A stretch of 64,000 bases of DNA, from positions 31,127 to 95,126 of the forward strand of contig JAFAER010000045.1 in the NCBI GenBank assembly GCA_023423895.1, in the 5' to 3' direction. The notes under the pieces were generated by a model. It was given only the letters and a program-made list of their open reading frames with translations, ran no database searches and was not told the origin of the DNA. A program made the position numbers and the translations under genes. Positions 17,031 to 25,845 of the stretch are shown here, in pieces. Numbering within the stretch: the stretch's first letter is position 1; each line of letters opens with the position of its first letter. Source of the DNA: Pseudomonadota bacterium. GTDB taxonomy: Bacteria; Myxococcota_A; Polyangia; Polyangiales; Polyangiaceae.

Positions 17031-17945
17031 ATGGCGGAAGGCTCAGTCTCGGAAAGTACGCTTCGGGTCCGCGCCAACGGGCTCGAGCATCGCGTTCTGC
17101 AATGGACGAGCGGCGCGAGCGCATCCTTTTCGCGAAGCACGGTCGTGCTCGTTCATGGCTACCTCGACGCCGCCGGGACGTGGGATCGGGTCGCGCCCGC
17201 GATCGCGGAGAGGGGCCACCGCGTCCTCGCTCCGGACATGCGCGGGTTCGGCGACGGCGATCGAGCGCCGCGGGGAAGCTACTATCATTTCTCCGACTAC
17301 GTCGCCGACCTCGCCGAGATCGTCGACGTTCTCGCGCCCGGCGAACGGTTGGCGCTCGTCGGCCACTCGATGGGCGGGACGATCACGACGTTGTACGCCG
17401 GAGCGTTCCCCGAGAACGTCGTGCGCCTCGCGAACCTCGAGGGCCTCGGACCCCCGGACAATCCGTGGGAGGTCGGACCGATCCGGATGCGCCGCTGGAT
17501 CGAAGAGGTGAGGGCGGTGCGCGCACGCGCAGAGCCCACGCCGATGCGGCGCGAGGACGCTAGCCGCCGCCTGAGGACGAATCATCCGAGGGTGCCGAGC
17601 GAGGTGCTCGATCATCGGCTGCCACATCTGGTTCGTGAGGCTCGTGAGGTTGCTCCCGAGGTGCACGTCGAGAGCGGTGACGACGTCGTCTGGCGTTCCG
17701 ACCCGATCCATCGAACCACGTCGCCAGTGCCGTTCTTCGCGAAGCTCTTCATCGAGTTCGCGAAGCGCGTGACGTGTCCGGTCCTCTTCGTCTCGGGCGG
17801 CGAGACCGGATTCCACGTGGCCGACGAAGAAGAGCGCCTCGCCGCGTTCGCTCGCGTCGAGCGTGCGACGCTCGAAGGGGCGGGGCACATGATGCACTGG
17901 ACGAAGCCAGAGGCGCTCGCGGCGCTGCTGATCGACTTTCTCTGA
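17031..17945 (+). CDS. Alpha/beta hydrolase
   Basis: 304 residues from ATG 17031 (an upstream start at 17004 would add nine). It is a classic alpha/beta hydrolase fold. The oxyanion strand is VVLVHGYLDAAGTWD. The nucleophile elbow is VGHSMGGTIT with Ser113, and the catalytic His is in GAGHMMHWTKPEA. A lid region with charged helices (about residues 155-215) separates core and C-terminus. Members act as epoxide hydrolases, esterases or haloalkane dehalogenases; the Ser nucleophile points to esterase or lipase-like activity. No signal peptide. A GC-rich hairpin follows the stop at once. Confidence 0.9.
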   Translation: MAEGSVSESTLRVRANGLEHRVLQWTSGASASFSRSTVVLVHGYLDAAGTWDRVAPAIAERGHRVLAPDMRGFGDGDRAPRGSYYHFSDYVADLAEIVDVLAPGERLALVGHSMGGTITTLYAGAFPENVVRLANLEGLGPPDNPWEVGPIRMRRWIEEVRAVRARAEPTPMRREDASRRLRTNHPRVPSEVLDHRLPHLVREAREVAPEVHVESGDDVVWRSDPIHRTTSPVPFFAKLFIEFAKRVTCPVLFVSGGETGFHVADEEERLAAFARVERATLEGAGHMMHWTKPEALAALLIDFL

Positions 17946-17948
17946 CGT

Positions 17949-17965
17949 CGGGGCCTTCGGTCCCG
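17949..17965 (+). terminator. Possible terminator after the alpha/beta hydrolase
   Basis: CGGGGCC and GGTCCCG pair (one G-T) around a TTC loop, 4 bases beyond the hydrolase stop, in a convergent gap with malQ. No T-run, so only a candidate. Confidence 0.4.
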
Positions 17966-18073
17966 CCGCGCTCTCGGCCTCCGCTGTAGGCGGTGTCCCG
18001 GGCGCGTCCAGAGCGTGTGTCCCCATTCCGAGCAGTCGAGCGTCCCTGCGGCGATCGCGAAGACGTCGAGTCG

Positions 18074-19954
18074 CTACGCAAACGTCCAGCGCGCGCGGGA
18101 AGTGATCGCCTGGAGCAGCGGTGATTCTGCGGCCACCCCGCGTGCGCGGAGCGCCAGCGCCAGCGCCGACGGGACGTCGAGCGCTTCGCCCGAGGAGACG
18201 CGCGCGCGGTAGGTCTCGCGGAACGACCGCGGGACGCGCATGCTCCAGTTGTCCATGCTGACCACGCCAGGCGTGTTGTAGGACTCGCGCTCTCCGAAGA
18301 GGTCGGCCCAGAACACGAGGACGTTCGCGGCGGGCCCGACGAGCAGCTCGGCGAACATCCCCGTGGCAAGCCGCGCGGGATGGGAGAGCAGCCACCGCGC
18401 GATCGTCTCGCGCATCGACGGATCGGGCTCGAGACGGCTCGCGAGGTACGCCGCTCGCGCGTCGAGCGTCCCGGCAGCCGTCCAGCGTTCGACCACGTTC
18501 CGGAGCGGCGGCGTGTCGTGGTTGCCGATCATCGTCCAGTCGGCGCGCTGCGCGTTCTCCCCGCGATAGCCGTCTCGCGGATCCGTGAGGCTCGCCTTCT
18601 GCGTCACGCGGAACCGACCGAGGCCGTGTTTCTTCATGACACACGCGAGCGGACGCGGGCAGGTGCTGAGCACCTCGCACAGGACGTCGCCGGGAGCGCG
18701 ACCCCGCGACCGGGCGCTCTCCATGACGAGGTCGACGAGCCGCGAATATTCGTCGATCTGGGCGCCGTCGAGATCCCGCACGCGGTCGTCGTCGTACGCA
18801 GAGACACGGGGATTGAGCTGCTCGAGGCGCGCGATCGCGAACGCTGCGAGCGCGGGGTGGACCGAGCTCGCCGGCGTCTCGAAGAGCCGCGCCCCCGCGA
18901 CGACGGCGGCATGCGCGTCGGGGCCGGTCGCGTCGTAGACCCATGGACACACGAGGCCGTGTGGATGGTCGATGCGCAGCCCGTCGAACTCGTCGAAGAG
19001 CTTCATCACGCGTGCGCGAACGAAGGCGAGGACCGGACTGTCGGCATCCGGCGGCACGAAGCGCGTGAGGTACTGCCGAGGATCGAGCACCGGATAGCCC
19101 CACGGCTGCCCTTCCGGATTCGTCCGGCTCGGCGGCGCTCCTAGCGCGTACCGCGGAAGGAACAACGACGGCCGCGCCCAACGATCGCGCAGCGAAAGTC
19201 CAACCTGGAGATCGCCATAGAGGCGCAGACCGAGCGCCGCGAGACGTTCGCGGAGGCCTTCGTGCGCCCGATGGAGCAGCAACTGGCCGAAGATCCACGC
19301 CTCGACGATCGCGCGCTGCTCCGCCACGACATTCGCGATGCGGGCCTCGGACGGCGCGCGATCGTCTTCTGGCCATCGACGGAAGTCGTCAGTCCCGTGG
19401 AGGGTCGCGAACGCCTCGAAGTGCGCGTCGTGAACGACCCACGGCGCATGCTCGGCGAACGCGGTCGTCGATGCCCCGAGGGCGCGGGCCTTGGGGGCGT
19501 CGCGCTCGAGGCCCTTGCATACGCTCGCCCACGCCAGGCCGAGCGCCCGGGCGCTGACGTCGAAGGCGTGGGCATGATGCGCGCGCGCGTTCCCAGCCGG
19601 CGTCCGTGCGACCGCGTCTTCGAGCACCGCCGCAGGAACGAGCTCGTCGTCCCAGCCGAAGCTCGCGAGCGGGAGCGACGCGATGGACTTCGAGAAGACG
19701 GATCCGTCGTATGGCGAGAGGTTCCCGGGGGAGACCTGTCCTTGTGGGCCGAGCTGCACGCCGTCGAAGCCGAGCTCCGCAGTGAACTCGAAGAAGGCCG
19801 CAGCACCCTTCGAGTACGGCGAGCCGCGACCGATGTCTTCGTCGGCGGTGCTCGGGAAGCTCACGTCGTGGATGGCGAGCACGAGCTTCTCGATGCCGAG
19901 CGCTCCGAGGGCTTCGCGCACCAGTCGATGCAGTCCTGCATCCACGACGTCCAT
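18074..19954 (-). CDS. malQ: 4-alpha-glucanotransferase (GH77)
   Basis: 626 residues from ATG 19954; a TTG nine codons earlier is the alternative. The enzyme transfers alpha-1,4-glucan segments and releases glucose, remodelling maltodextrins in the cytoplasm. GH77 signatures are present: SPYSKGAAAFFEF and LSPYDGSVFS for acceptor binding, LYGDLQVGLS, the nucleophile Asp329 in FDGLRIDHPHGLV, an acid/base Glu in DVLCEVLSTCPRPL, and the stabiliser in GNHDTPPL. The gene is divergent from glgE across about 110 bases. That fits a shared alpha-glucan programme, with MalQ recycling linear chains that GlgE extends. Confidence 0.92.
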   Translation of the reverse strand: MDVVDAGLHRLVREALGALGIEKLVLAIHDVSFPSTADEDIGRGSPYSKGAAAFFEFTAELGFDGVQLGPQGQVSPGNLSPYDGSVFSKSIASLPLASFGWDDELVPAAVLEDAVARTPAGNARAHHAHAFDVSARALGLAWASVCKGLERDAPKARALGASTTAFAEHAPWVVHDAHFEAFATLHGTDDFRRWPEDDRAPSEARIANVVAEQRAIVEAWIFGQLLLHRAHEGLRERLAALGLRLYGDLQVGLSLRDRWARPSLFLPRYALGAPPSRTNPEGQPWGYPVLDPRQYLTRFVPPDADSPVLAFVRARVMKLFDEFDGLRIDHPHGLVCPWVYDATGPDAHAAVVAGARLFETPASSVHPALAAFAIARLEQLNPRVSAYDDDRVRDLDGAQIDEYSRLVDLVMESARSRGRAPGDVLCEVLSTCPRPLACVMKKHGLGRFRVTQKASLTDPRDGYRGENAQRADWTMIGNHDTPPLRNVVERWTAAGTLDARAAYLASRLEPDPSMRETIARWLLSHPARLATGMFAELLVGPAANVLVFWADLFGERESYNTPGVVSMDNWSMRVPRSFRETYRARVSSGEALDVPSALALALRARGVAAESPLLQAITSRARWTFA

Positions 19955-20063
19955 CCCAGCACGAGCCGGCGATGACGCCAAGCTCCGTCACCGCACACGC
20001 GTGTGCCGCTGGCGTGCCGTTCGCATCCGCGCGGGGCCGGGACCCGGAGGAAAAGCGAGACGC

Positions 20064-22067
20064 ATGAAGCCCGCGCGCAACGACGTGAAGCCCCCGGAAG
20101 GTGGACGGCGACGAGTTCTCATCGAGAGTCCTAGCCCTACCGTGGATGGCGGGCGTTATCCCGCGAAGCGCGTCGTCGGTGATCGCGTCGTCGCGGGGTG
20201 CGATCTCGTCGCCGATGGCCATGACGCGATCGCGGGCCGCGTGCTGTTTCGTCGCGTGGGCGAGACCGCGTGGCGGAACGCACCACTCGCCGCTGCGCAG
20301 AACGATCGCTGGCGCGGCTCGTTCGTCGTCGACGCCATCGGCCGGTGGGAGCTCCTGTTCGAGGCATGGATCGACGCGTTCACGACCTGGCGCCGCGGCA
20401 CGGAGAAGAAGCTCGCCGCCGGGCAGGACATCGGTGTCGAGCTCCTCATCGGCTCGCGGCTGCTCGAGGAGGGAGCTCGGCGAGCGTCTCCGGGGGTCGG
20501 TGCGCTCTTGAACGAGGGCGCGGCGATGGCTGCCACTGCCGACCGACCGCAAGCGGAGCGCTTCGCGGCCGCCACGAGTGACCTCGTCGTCCGCGCGATG
20601 GACGGCGCGCCCGATCTGGAGAATGCGACGCGCACCGAGGCCTTTCCGCTCGTCGTCGATCCGACGCTGGCGCGCTTCAGTGCGTGGTACGAGCTCTTCC
20701 CTCGGTCGTGTGGCGCGCCAGGCAAGCACGGCACCTTCCGCGACGTCGAAGGCCGGCTCGACTACGTCGCGTCGATGGGATTCGACATCCTGTACCTCCC
20801 GCCGATCCACCCCATCGGCAAGGCGTTCCGCAAGGGGCCGAACAACACGCTGACGGCCGGGCCGAACGATCCGGGCAGCCCCTGGGCGATCGGAGGCGAC
20901 GGCGGTGGACACAAGGCCGTGCACCGCGAGCTCGGCACCCTGGACGACTTCCGCCGCCTCGTCGACGCCGCCCGCGCGAAGAAGCTCGAGATCGCGATGG
21001 ACATCGCATTCCAGGTCTCGCCGGATCACCCGTACGTCGAAGAGCACCCGGATTGGTTCATCCAGCGGCCGGACGGCACGATTCAATACGCCGAGAACCC
21101 GCCGAAGAAGTACCAGGACGTCTACCCGTTCGACTTCGAGTGCAAGGACTGGGAAGCTCTCTGGACCGAGCTGCTCGACGTCTTTGTCTTCTGGTGCACC
21201 CAGGGCGTCCGCGTGTTCCGCGTCGACAACCCGCACACGAAGGCCCTTCGCTTCTGGGAGTGGTGCATCACTCAGGTGAAGGAGCGCCATCCGGAGACGA
21301 TCTTCCTCGCGGAGGCCTTCACGCGGCCGAAGCTGATGTACGCGCTGGCGAAGGGTGGCTACACGCAGTCGTACACGTACTTCACCTGGCGGAACACCAA
21401 GCACGAGTTCGAGGTCTACCTCCGAGAGCTGACGAAGCCGCCCGTCTCCGAGTTCTATCGTCCGAACTTCTGGCCGAACACGCCCGACATCCTGCCGGAG
21501 CACCTCCAGCACGGCGGCAGGCCGATGTTCCTTCTGCGGCTCGTCCTCGCCGCGACGCTCTCGAGCAACTACGGCATGTACGGCCCGCCGTTCGAGCTCA
21601 TGGAGCATGTCGCGCGCCCCGGTGCCGAGGAGTACATCGACAACGAGAAGTTCCAGCTGCGGTCCTGGAACCTCGACGATCCGCGTTCGCTCCGCGACGT
21701 CATCACGCTCGTCAATCGCGTGCGACGAGAGAACCCCGCTCTCCAGCAGACGAACGACATCACGTTCCACCGCACCGACAACGACGCGATCATGGCGTAC
21801 AGCAAGCGTAGCGGAGAGAACGTCGTCCTCGTGGTGGCGAACATGGACCCGAAGCACCGTCACTCTGGATGGATCGATCTCGAGCTCGACGCTCTCGGTG
21901 TCGGCCATGGCGAGACCTTCCAGGCGCACGACGTGCTGAGCGACAGCCGGTATCACTGGAGCTCGAACCGAGCGTACGTCGAGCTCGACCCCGCGCTCTT
22001 CCCGGCGAGCATCTTCGTGGTGCGCCGCAAGGTCCGCTCGGAGCGCGACTTCGAATACTTCCTCTGA
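20064..22067 (+). CDS. glgE: Alpha-1,4-glucan:maltose-1-phosphate maltosyltransferase
   Basis: 667 residues from ATG 20064, with a ribosome-binding GGAGG 13 bases upstream; the longer open frame runs antisense through malQ and was discarded. GlgE (GH13_3) adds maltosyl units from maltose-1-phosphate to the non-reducing end of alpha-1,4-glucan. Visible features are the N-terminal beta domain, the family sequence ARFSAWYELFPRS, FDILYLPPIHPIG, GPNDPGSPWAIG, the nucleophile Asp388 in VFRVDNPHTKALRFWEW and the acid/base Glu417 in IFLAEAFTRPK. Size and residue spacing match characterised GlgE enzymes. It is followed 65 bases later by the maltokinase-GlgB fusion, forming the GlgE pathway operon. Confidence 0.96.
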   Translation: MKPARNDVKPPEGGRRRVLIESPSPTVDGGRYPAKRVVGDRVVAGCDLVADGHDAIAGRVLFRRVGETAWRNAPLAAAQNDRWRGSFVVDAIGRWELLFEAWIDAFTTWRRGTEKKLAAGQDIGVELLIGSRLLEEGARRASPGVGALLNEGAAMAATADRPQAERFAAATSDLVVRAMDGAPDLENATRTEAFPLVVDPTLARFSAWYELFPRSCGAPGKHGTFRDVEGRLDYVASMGFDILYLPPIHPIGKAFRKGPNNTLTAGPNDPGSPWAIGGDGGGHKAVHRELGTLDDFRRLVDAARAKKLEIAMDIAFQVSPDHPYVEEHPDWFIQRPDGTIQYAENPPKKYQDVYPFDFECKDWEALWTELLDVFVFWCTQGVRVFRVDNPHTKALRFWEWCITQVKERHPETIFLAEAFTRPKLMYALAKGGYTQSYTYFTWRNTKHEFEVYLRELTKPPVSEFYRPNFWPNTPDILPEHLQHGGRPMFLLRLVLAATLSSNYGMYGPPFELMEHVARPGAEEYIDNEKFQLRSWNLDDPRSLRDVITLVNRVRRENPALQQTNDITFHRTDNDAIMAYSKRSGENVVLVVANMDPKHRHSGWIDLELDALGVGHGETFQAHDVLSDSRYHWSSNRAYVELDPALFPASIFVVRRKVRSERDFEYFL

Positions 22068-22132
22068 CCCGAACAGAGCTGCAGCGATGACGGCGATGGC
22101 GTGCTTGCGCGTCATCCGAAGACGGAGGCCAC

Positions 22133-25100
22133 GTGAACTCTCGCCCCACGTACGACGCAACGCCTGTCGAAGTATCCGGCCGCTGGGACGCCATCTTCGA
22201 TCTCGAGGCAGGCATGCGCGCGAAGCTCGAGCGCATCCTGCCGGCCTACATCGCGGCACGACGCTGGTACCGGACGAAGACGAAGCGCGTGCAGGCGGCA
22301 CGCATCGCAGCGGCGTTTACGATGCCCTTCGTCCTCATGTTCGACGGCACCGGCCGCGGCGCTGCGACGAACGCGCGCGTGGCCCTCGTCGAGCTCGCGC
22401 TGGATGACGGCTCGCGGGACCTGTACGTCTTGCCGCTCGCGTTCGTCAGCGGCGACGACGCGGCTCGTTTGCGCGCCCGGCGCCCGCACGCGGTGGTGCT
22501 CCCACTCCAGGTGACGGTGACCAACGGACGATCGCGCCCGGTCTCCGGGCTCGTCGTCGACGCGCTCTCGATCGAAGGCTTCCTCACATCCTGGCTCGAC
22601 GCGATCGCGCGCGGCGGCGCCATCGAAGACTCCGGCCTCGTACTCGGCTTTCATCCGCTCGCGTCCCTCCAGCACGCGCGAACCGAGCTCGGCCCGCGCG
22701 ATCTCGGCCCGAAACCCGTCGAAGGTGAGCAGACGAACACGAGCGTCCTCTACGGCGACCGCTTCGTCGGTAAGGTGATTCGCAAGCTCGATCCCGGCGA
22801 GAGCCCGGACCTCGAGGTCGGCCGCGTCCTGACGACCGCCGGCTACGCGCACGCTCCCGTGCTCGGTGGTTGGGTCGACGTCCGTCCTGCGCGCGGCGTG
22901 CGGGGGCCGAGCATGGAGCCGTCCACCCTCGGGCTCGTTCATGCGTTCGTCCCCAACCGAGGAGACGCGTGGCGGCACGTCCTCGAGGTCCTCGACGGAT
23001 GGCTCACCGCGGCCGCGCAGCGTGACGGTGCACCTCCACGAATCGAAGGCGATCTGCTCACGCGGGCTTCGGAGTCGCTGCCGCTCGACGCGGCCGCCGC
23101 GGCAGGGGAATACGTCGAGCTCGCGGCGCTCCTCGGGCGTCGGGTCGGTGAGATGCACGTGGCGCTGGCGTCTGCGGCCGGCGATCCGCGCTTCTTGCCG
23201 GAGCCCCTGGATGCAGAGACGCGCACGCGCATCGCGCGCGAGGTCGCGACGAGCCTCGAGCGTGCGCTCGCTCACGTCGGCACGGGGACGAGCTCCCTTG
23301 GTGCAGGCGCACGTGACGCGTTCGCGGCCGTTCGCTCGCGCGAACGCGCGCTCGAAGCGCGCCTGGCCGATGCGGTGCGGCTCGGAGAGGGAACGATCCG
23401 CATGCGGGTCCACGGCGACCTGCATCTGGGGCAGGTCCTCTTCACCGGCAACGACTTCGTCATCATCGACTTCGAGGGTGAGCCGGCGCGCTCGCTCGAC
23501 GAGCGCAAGTCGAAGCGTTCACCGCTCGTCGACGTCGCCGGGATGTTGCGCTCCTATCACTACGCGATCGTGTCGGCCGTGCGCGCGCGTCCGGAGCCGG
23601 CGCGCGCCGCGGTCGCGCCCTGGGCGACGCTCTGGTACCGCGCCGTGACGGCGTCCTTCCTTCGCGGCTGGCTCGGGGCCGTCGAAGGGACGATCGTCCT
23701 TCCGGCCTCGCGGCTCGTCACGCATGCGCTCCTCGACCTCTACCTCCTCGAGAAGAGCGTCTACGAGGTTCGTTACGAGCTCGACAATCGTCCGGACTGG
23801 GTCGAGATCCCGCTGCAAGGCATCCGGGAGCTGCTCGAGAACGAGCCGGCGCCAGCGGAGCCTCGAACCGCGGAAGCTCCGGCGGCCGGCGCCGCGGAGG
23901 CGGTCACCTCCGCCCTCCCTGCGACGGTCGAGCCGCCGACGCTCGATCCTCGGTCTCCTGCGCTCATCGCCTTCGCTCAAGGAAAGGCGACCCACGCCGA
24001 CGGGATGCTCGGCGCGCATCCGCACGTCGACGGCACGACCAACTTCGCCGTGTGGGCGCCGAACGCCGAACGCGTCGACGTCATCGGAGACTTCGACGCC
24101 TGGGCAGGTACGCCGCTGGTACGCGTCGAGGGTACGGGCCTCTTCGCGGGGCGCGTGCGCGGAGCGCGCGTGGGGCAGCGCTACAAGTACCGCGTCACCG
24201 GGAACGGCCAGACGCGCGACAAGGCCGATCCGTTCGCGTTCTCCTCCGAGGTCGCACCGGGCAACGCGTCGATGATCGCGTCGATGGAACACGCATGGGG
24301 CGACGCCGGCTGGATGAGCACACGCGCCGAGCACGCGCGCCTCGACCGGCCGATGAGCATCTACGAGGTGCACCTCGGCTCGTGGCGACGCGTCCCCGAA
24401 GAGGGCAATCGCTTCCTCACGTACCGGGAGATCGCAGCTCCGCTCGCGGCCTACGCGAAGGAGATGGGCTTCACCCACGTGGAGCTCATGCCCGTCCTCG
24501 AGCATCCGTTCTACGGATCGTGGGGCTACAGCGTCACCGGCTTCTTCGCCGCGACGAGCCGTTACGGCACGCCGAGCGACCTCATGTACCTCGTGGACAC
24601 GCTCCATCAGGCCGGGATCGGCGTCATCTTCGACTGGGTGCCCGCACACTTCGCGCGCGACGAACACGGCCTCGCCATGTTCGACGGCGGGCCGACGTTC
24701 GAGCCGGCGGACGCGTCACGCGCCGTTCACCCGACGTGGAACACGGGCCTCTTCGACTTCGCGCGCCCCGAGGTGCGGAGCTTCCTCCTCTCGAGCGCGA
24801 TGTTCTGGATCGAGCAGTTCCACGCCGACGGCCTGCGCGTCGACGGCGTGGAGAGCATCCTCTACCGCGATCATCAACGAGCTCCGGGTACGTGGACGCC
24901 CAACGAGCTCGGAGGCCGCGAGAACCTCGAAGGCGTCGAGTTCCTGCGCGAGCTCACGGGGACGCTCAAGCTCGAGCACCCGGACATCGTGCTCGCGGCC
25001 GAAGACTCGTCGGCGTGGCCAGGCGTCACGCGCGGCGCTGCACAGGGCGGCCTCGGATTCGACCTCAAGTGGGACATGGGCTTCTCGCACGACATGCGGC

Positions 25101-25810
25101 GCTACCTGGCCCTCGATCCGAACGAACGGCCCCGTCACCAGGGCGCGTTGACCTTCCGCTCGATCTATGCCGCCAACGAGGCGTTCGTCTTGCCGCTCTC
25201 CCACGACGACGTCATCGCAGAGCGAGGGGGATCGCTGCTGCAGCAGATGCACGGCGATCCGTGGCAGCGGCTCGCAAACCTACGCCTGCTCTACGCGATG
25301 GGCTGGCTGCAGCCTGGTAAGAAGCTCCTCTTCATGGGGGACGAGTTCGCCCAGTGGGAGCCGTGGCACCACGACCGTAGCCTCGACTGGCATCTCGCGC
25401 GGGAGCGAGAACATGCAGGCATCTCGCGGATGGTCGGCGATCTCAATCGCGTCTATCGCGAGATGTCGGCACTGCATGTCGGCGACGCGTCGCCGAACGG
25501 CTTCGAGTGGATCGACGGCTCGAACGCCGCGATGAGCGTCATCACGTTCCTCCGGAAGGGCGGGGGCTCGAGCGACGACATCGCCGTGGTCGCGTGCAAC
25601 TTCATGCCCGTTCCGCGTCACCAGTACCGGATCGGCGTGCCACGAGGCGGCCGCTATCGCGAGCTGTTCAACAGCGACGCGGCCGACTACGGCGGCAGCG
25701 GTCACGGAAACATGGGTGGCGTGGAAGCCGTCCCGTATCCGTGGAACGGACGCCCGAGCTCGATCGTCGTGATGTTGCCCCCGCTCGGGGTCATCGTCCT
25801 CGGCAAGTGA
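22133..25810 (+). CDS. glgB: Maltokinase fused to 1,4-alpha-glucan branching enzyme GlgB
   Basis: 1225 residues, about the sum of a maltokinase and a GlgB. Residues 1-565 are a Mak/Pep2-type aminoglycoside-kinase-like maltokinase, with RRWYRTKTKRV, VGKVIRKLDPGESPDLEVGR, the catalytic Asp429 in VHGDLHLGQVL and metal-binding Asp446 in VIIDFEGEPA. A Pro/Ala-rich linker covers about 569-615. From about 620 comes GlgB: a CBM48 domain (NFAVWAPNAERVDVIGDF), EVHLGSWRR, WGYSVTGFFA, nucleophile Asp904 in GLRVDGVESILY, acid/base Glu in LAAEDSSAWPGV and the third Asp in LPLSHDDVIAERGGS. The protein would make maltose-1-phosphate and branch the glucan built by GlgE. The usual maltokinase fusion partner is TreS, which is absent here. 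Confidence 0.93.
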   Translation: MNSRPTYDATPVEVSGRWDAIFDLEAGMRAKLERILPAYIAARRWYRTKTKRVQAARIAAAFTMPFVLMFDGTGRGAATNARVALVELALDDGSRDLYVLPLAFVSGDDAARLRARRPHAVVLPLQVTVTNGRSRPVSGLVVDALSIEGFLTSWLDAIARGGAIEDSGLVLGFHPLASLQHARTELGPRDLGPKPVEGEQTNTSVLYGDRFVGKVIRKLDPGESPDLEVGRVLTTAGYAHAPVLGGWVDVRPARGVRGPSMEPSTLGLVHAFVPNRGDAWRHVLEVLDGWLTAAAQRDGAPPRIEGDLLTRASESLPLDAAAAAGEYVELAALLGRRVGEMHVALASAAGDPRFLPEPLDAETRTRIAREVATSLERALAHVGTGTSSLGAGARDAFAAVRSRERALEARLADAVRLGEGTIRMRVHGDLHLGQVLFTGNDFVIIDFEGEPARSLDERKSKRSPLVDVAGMLRSYHYAIVSAVRARPEPARAAVAPWATLWYRAVTASFLRGWLGAVEGTIVLPASRLVTHALLDLYLLEKSVYEVRYELDNRPDWVEIPLQGIRELLENEPAPAEPRTAEAPAAGAAEAVTSALPATVEPPTLDPRSPALIAFAQGKATHADGMLGAHPHVDGTTNFAVWAPNAERVDVIGDFDAWAGTPLVRVEGTGLFAGRVRGARVGQRYKYRVTGNGQTRDKADPFAFSSEVAPGNASMIASMEHAWGDAGWMSTRAEHARLDRPMSIYEVHLGSWRRVPEEGNRFLTYREIAAPLAAYAKEMGFTHVELMPVLEHPFYGSWGYSVTGFFAATSRYGTPSDLMYLVDTLHQAGIGVIFDWVPAHFARDEHGLAMFDGGPTFEPADASRAVHPTWNTGLFDFARPEVRSFLLSSAMFWIEQFHADGLRVDGVESILYRDHQRAPGTWTPNELGGRENLEGVEFLRELTGTLKLEHPDIVLAAEDSSAWPGVTRGAAQGGLGFDLKWDMGFSHDMRRYLALDPNERPRHQGALTFRSIYAANEAFVLPLSHDDVIAERGGSLLQQMHGDPWQRLANLRLLYAMGWLQPGKKLLFMGDEFAQWEPWHHDRSLDWHLAREREHAGISRMVGDLNRVYREMSALHVGDASPNGFEWIDGSNAAMSVITFLRKGGGSSDDIAVVACNFMPVPRHQYRIGVPRGGRYRELFNSDAADYGGSGHGNMGGVEAVPYPWNGRPSSIVVMLPPLGVIVLGK

Positions 25811-25845
25811 GGCGCGCGGCGTGCGCGTGACCTTACGGAGCGGCG

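Noticed and set aside
19389..22301. A 970-codon minus-strand frame across glgE
   Set aside because: Shadow of glgE and malQ; the real genes have catalytic motifs on the other strand or frame.
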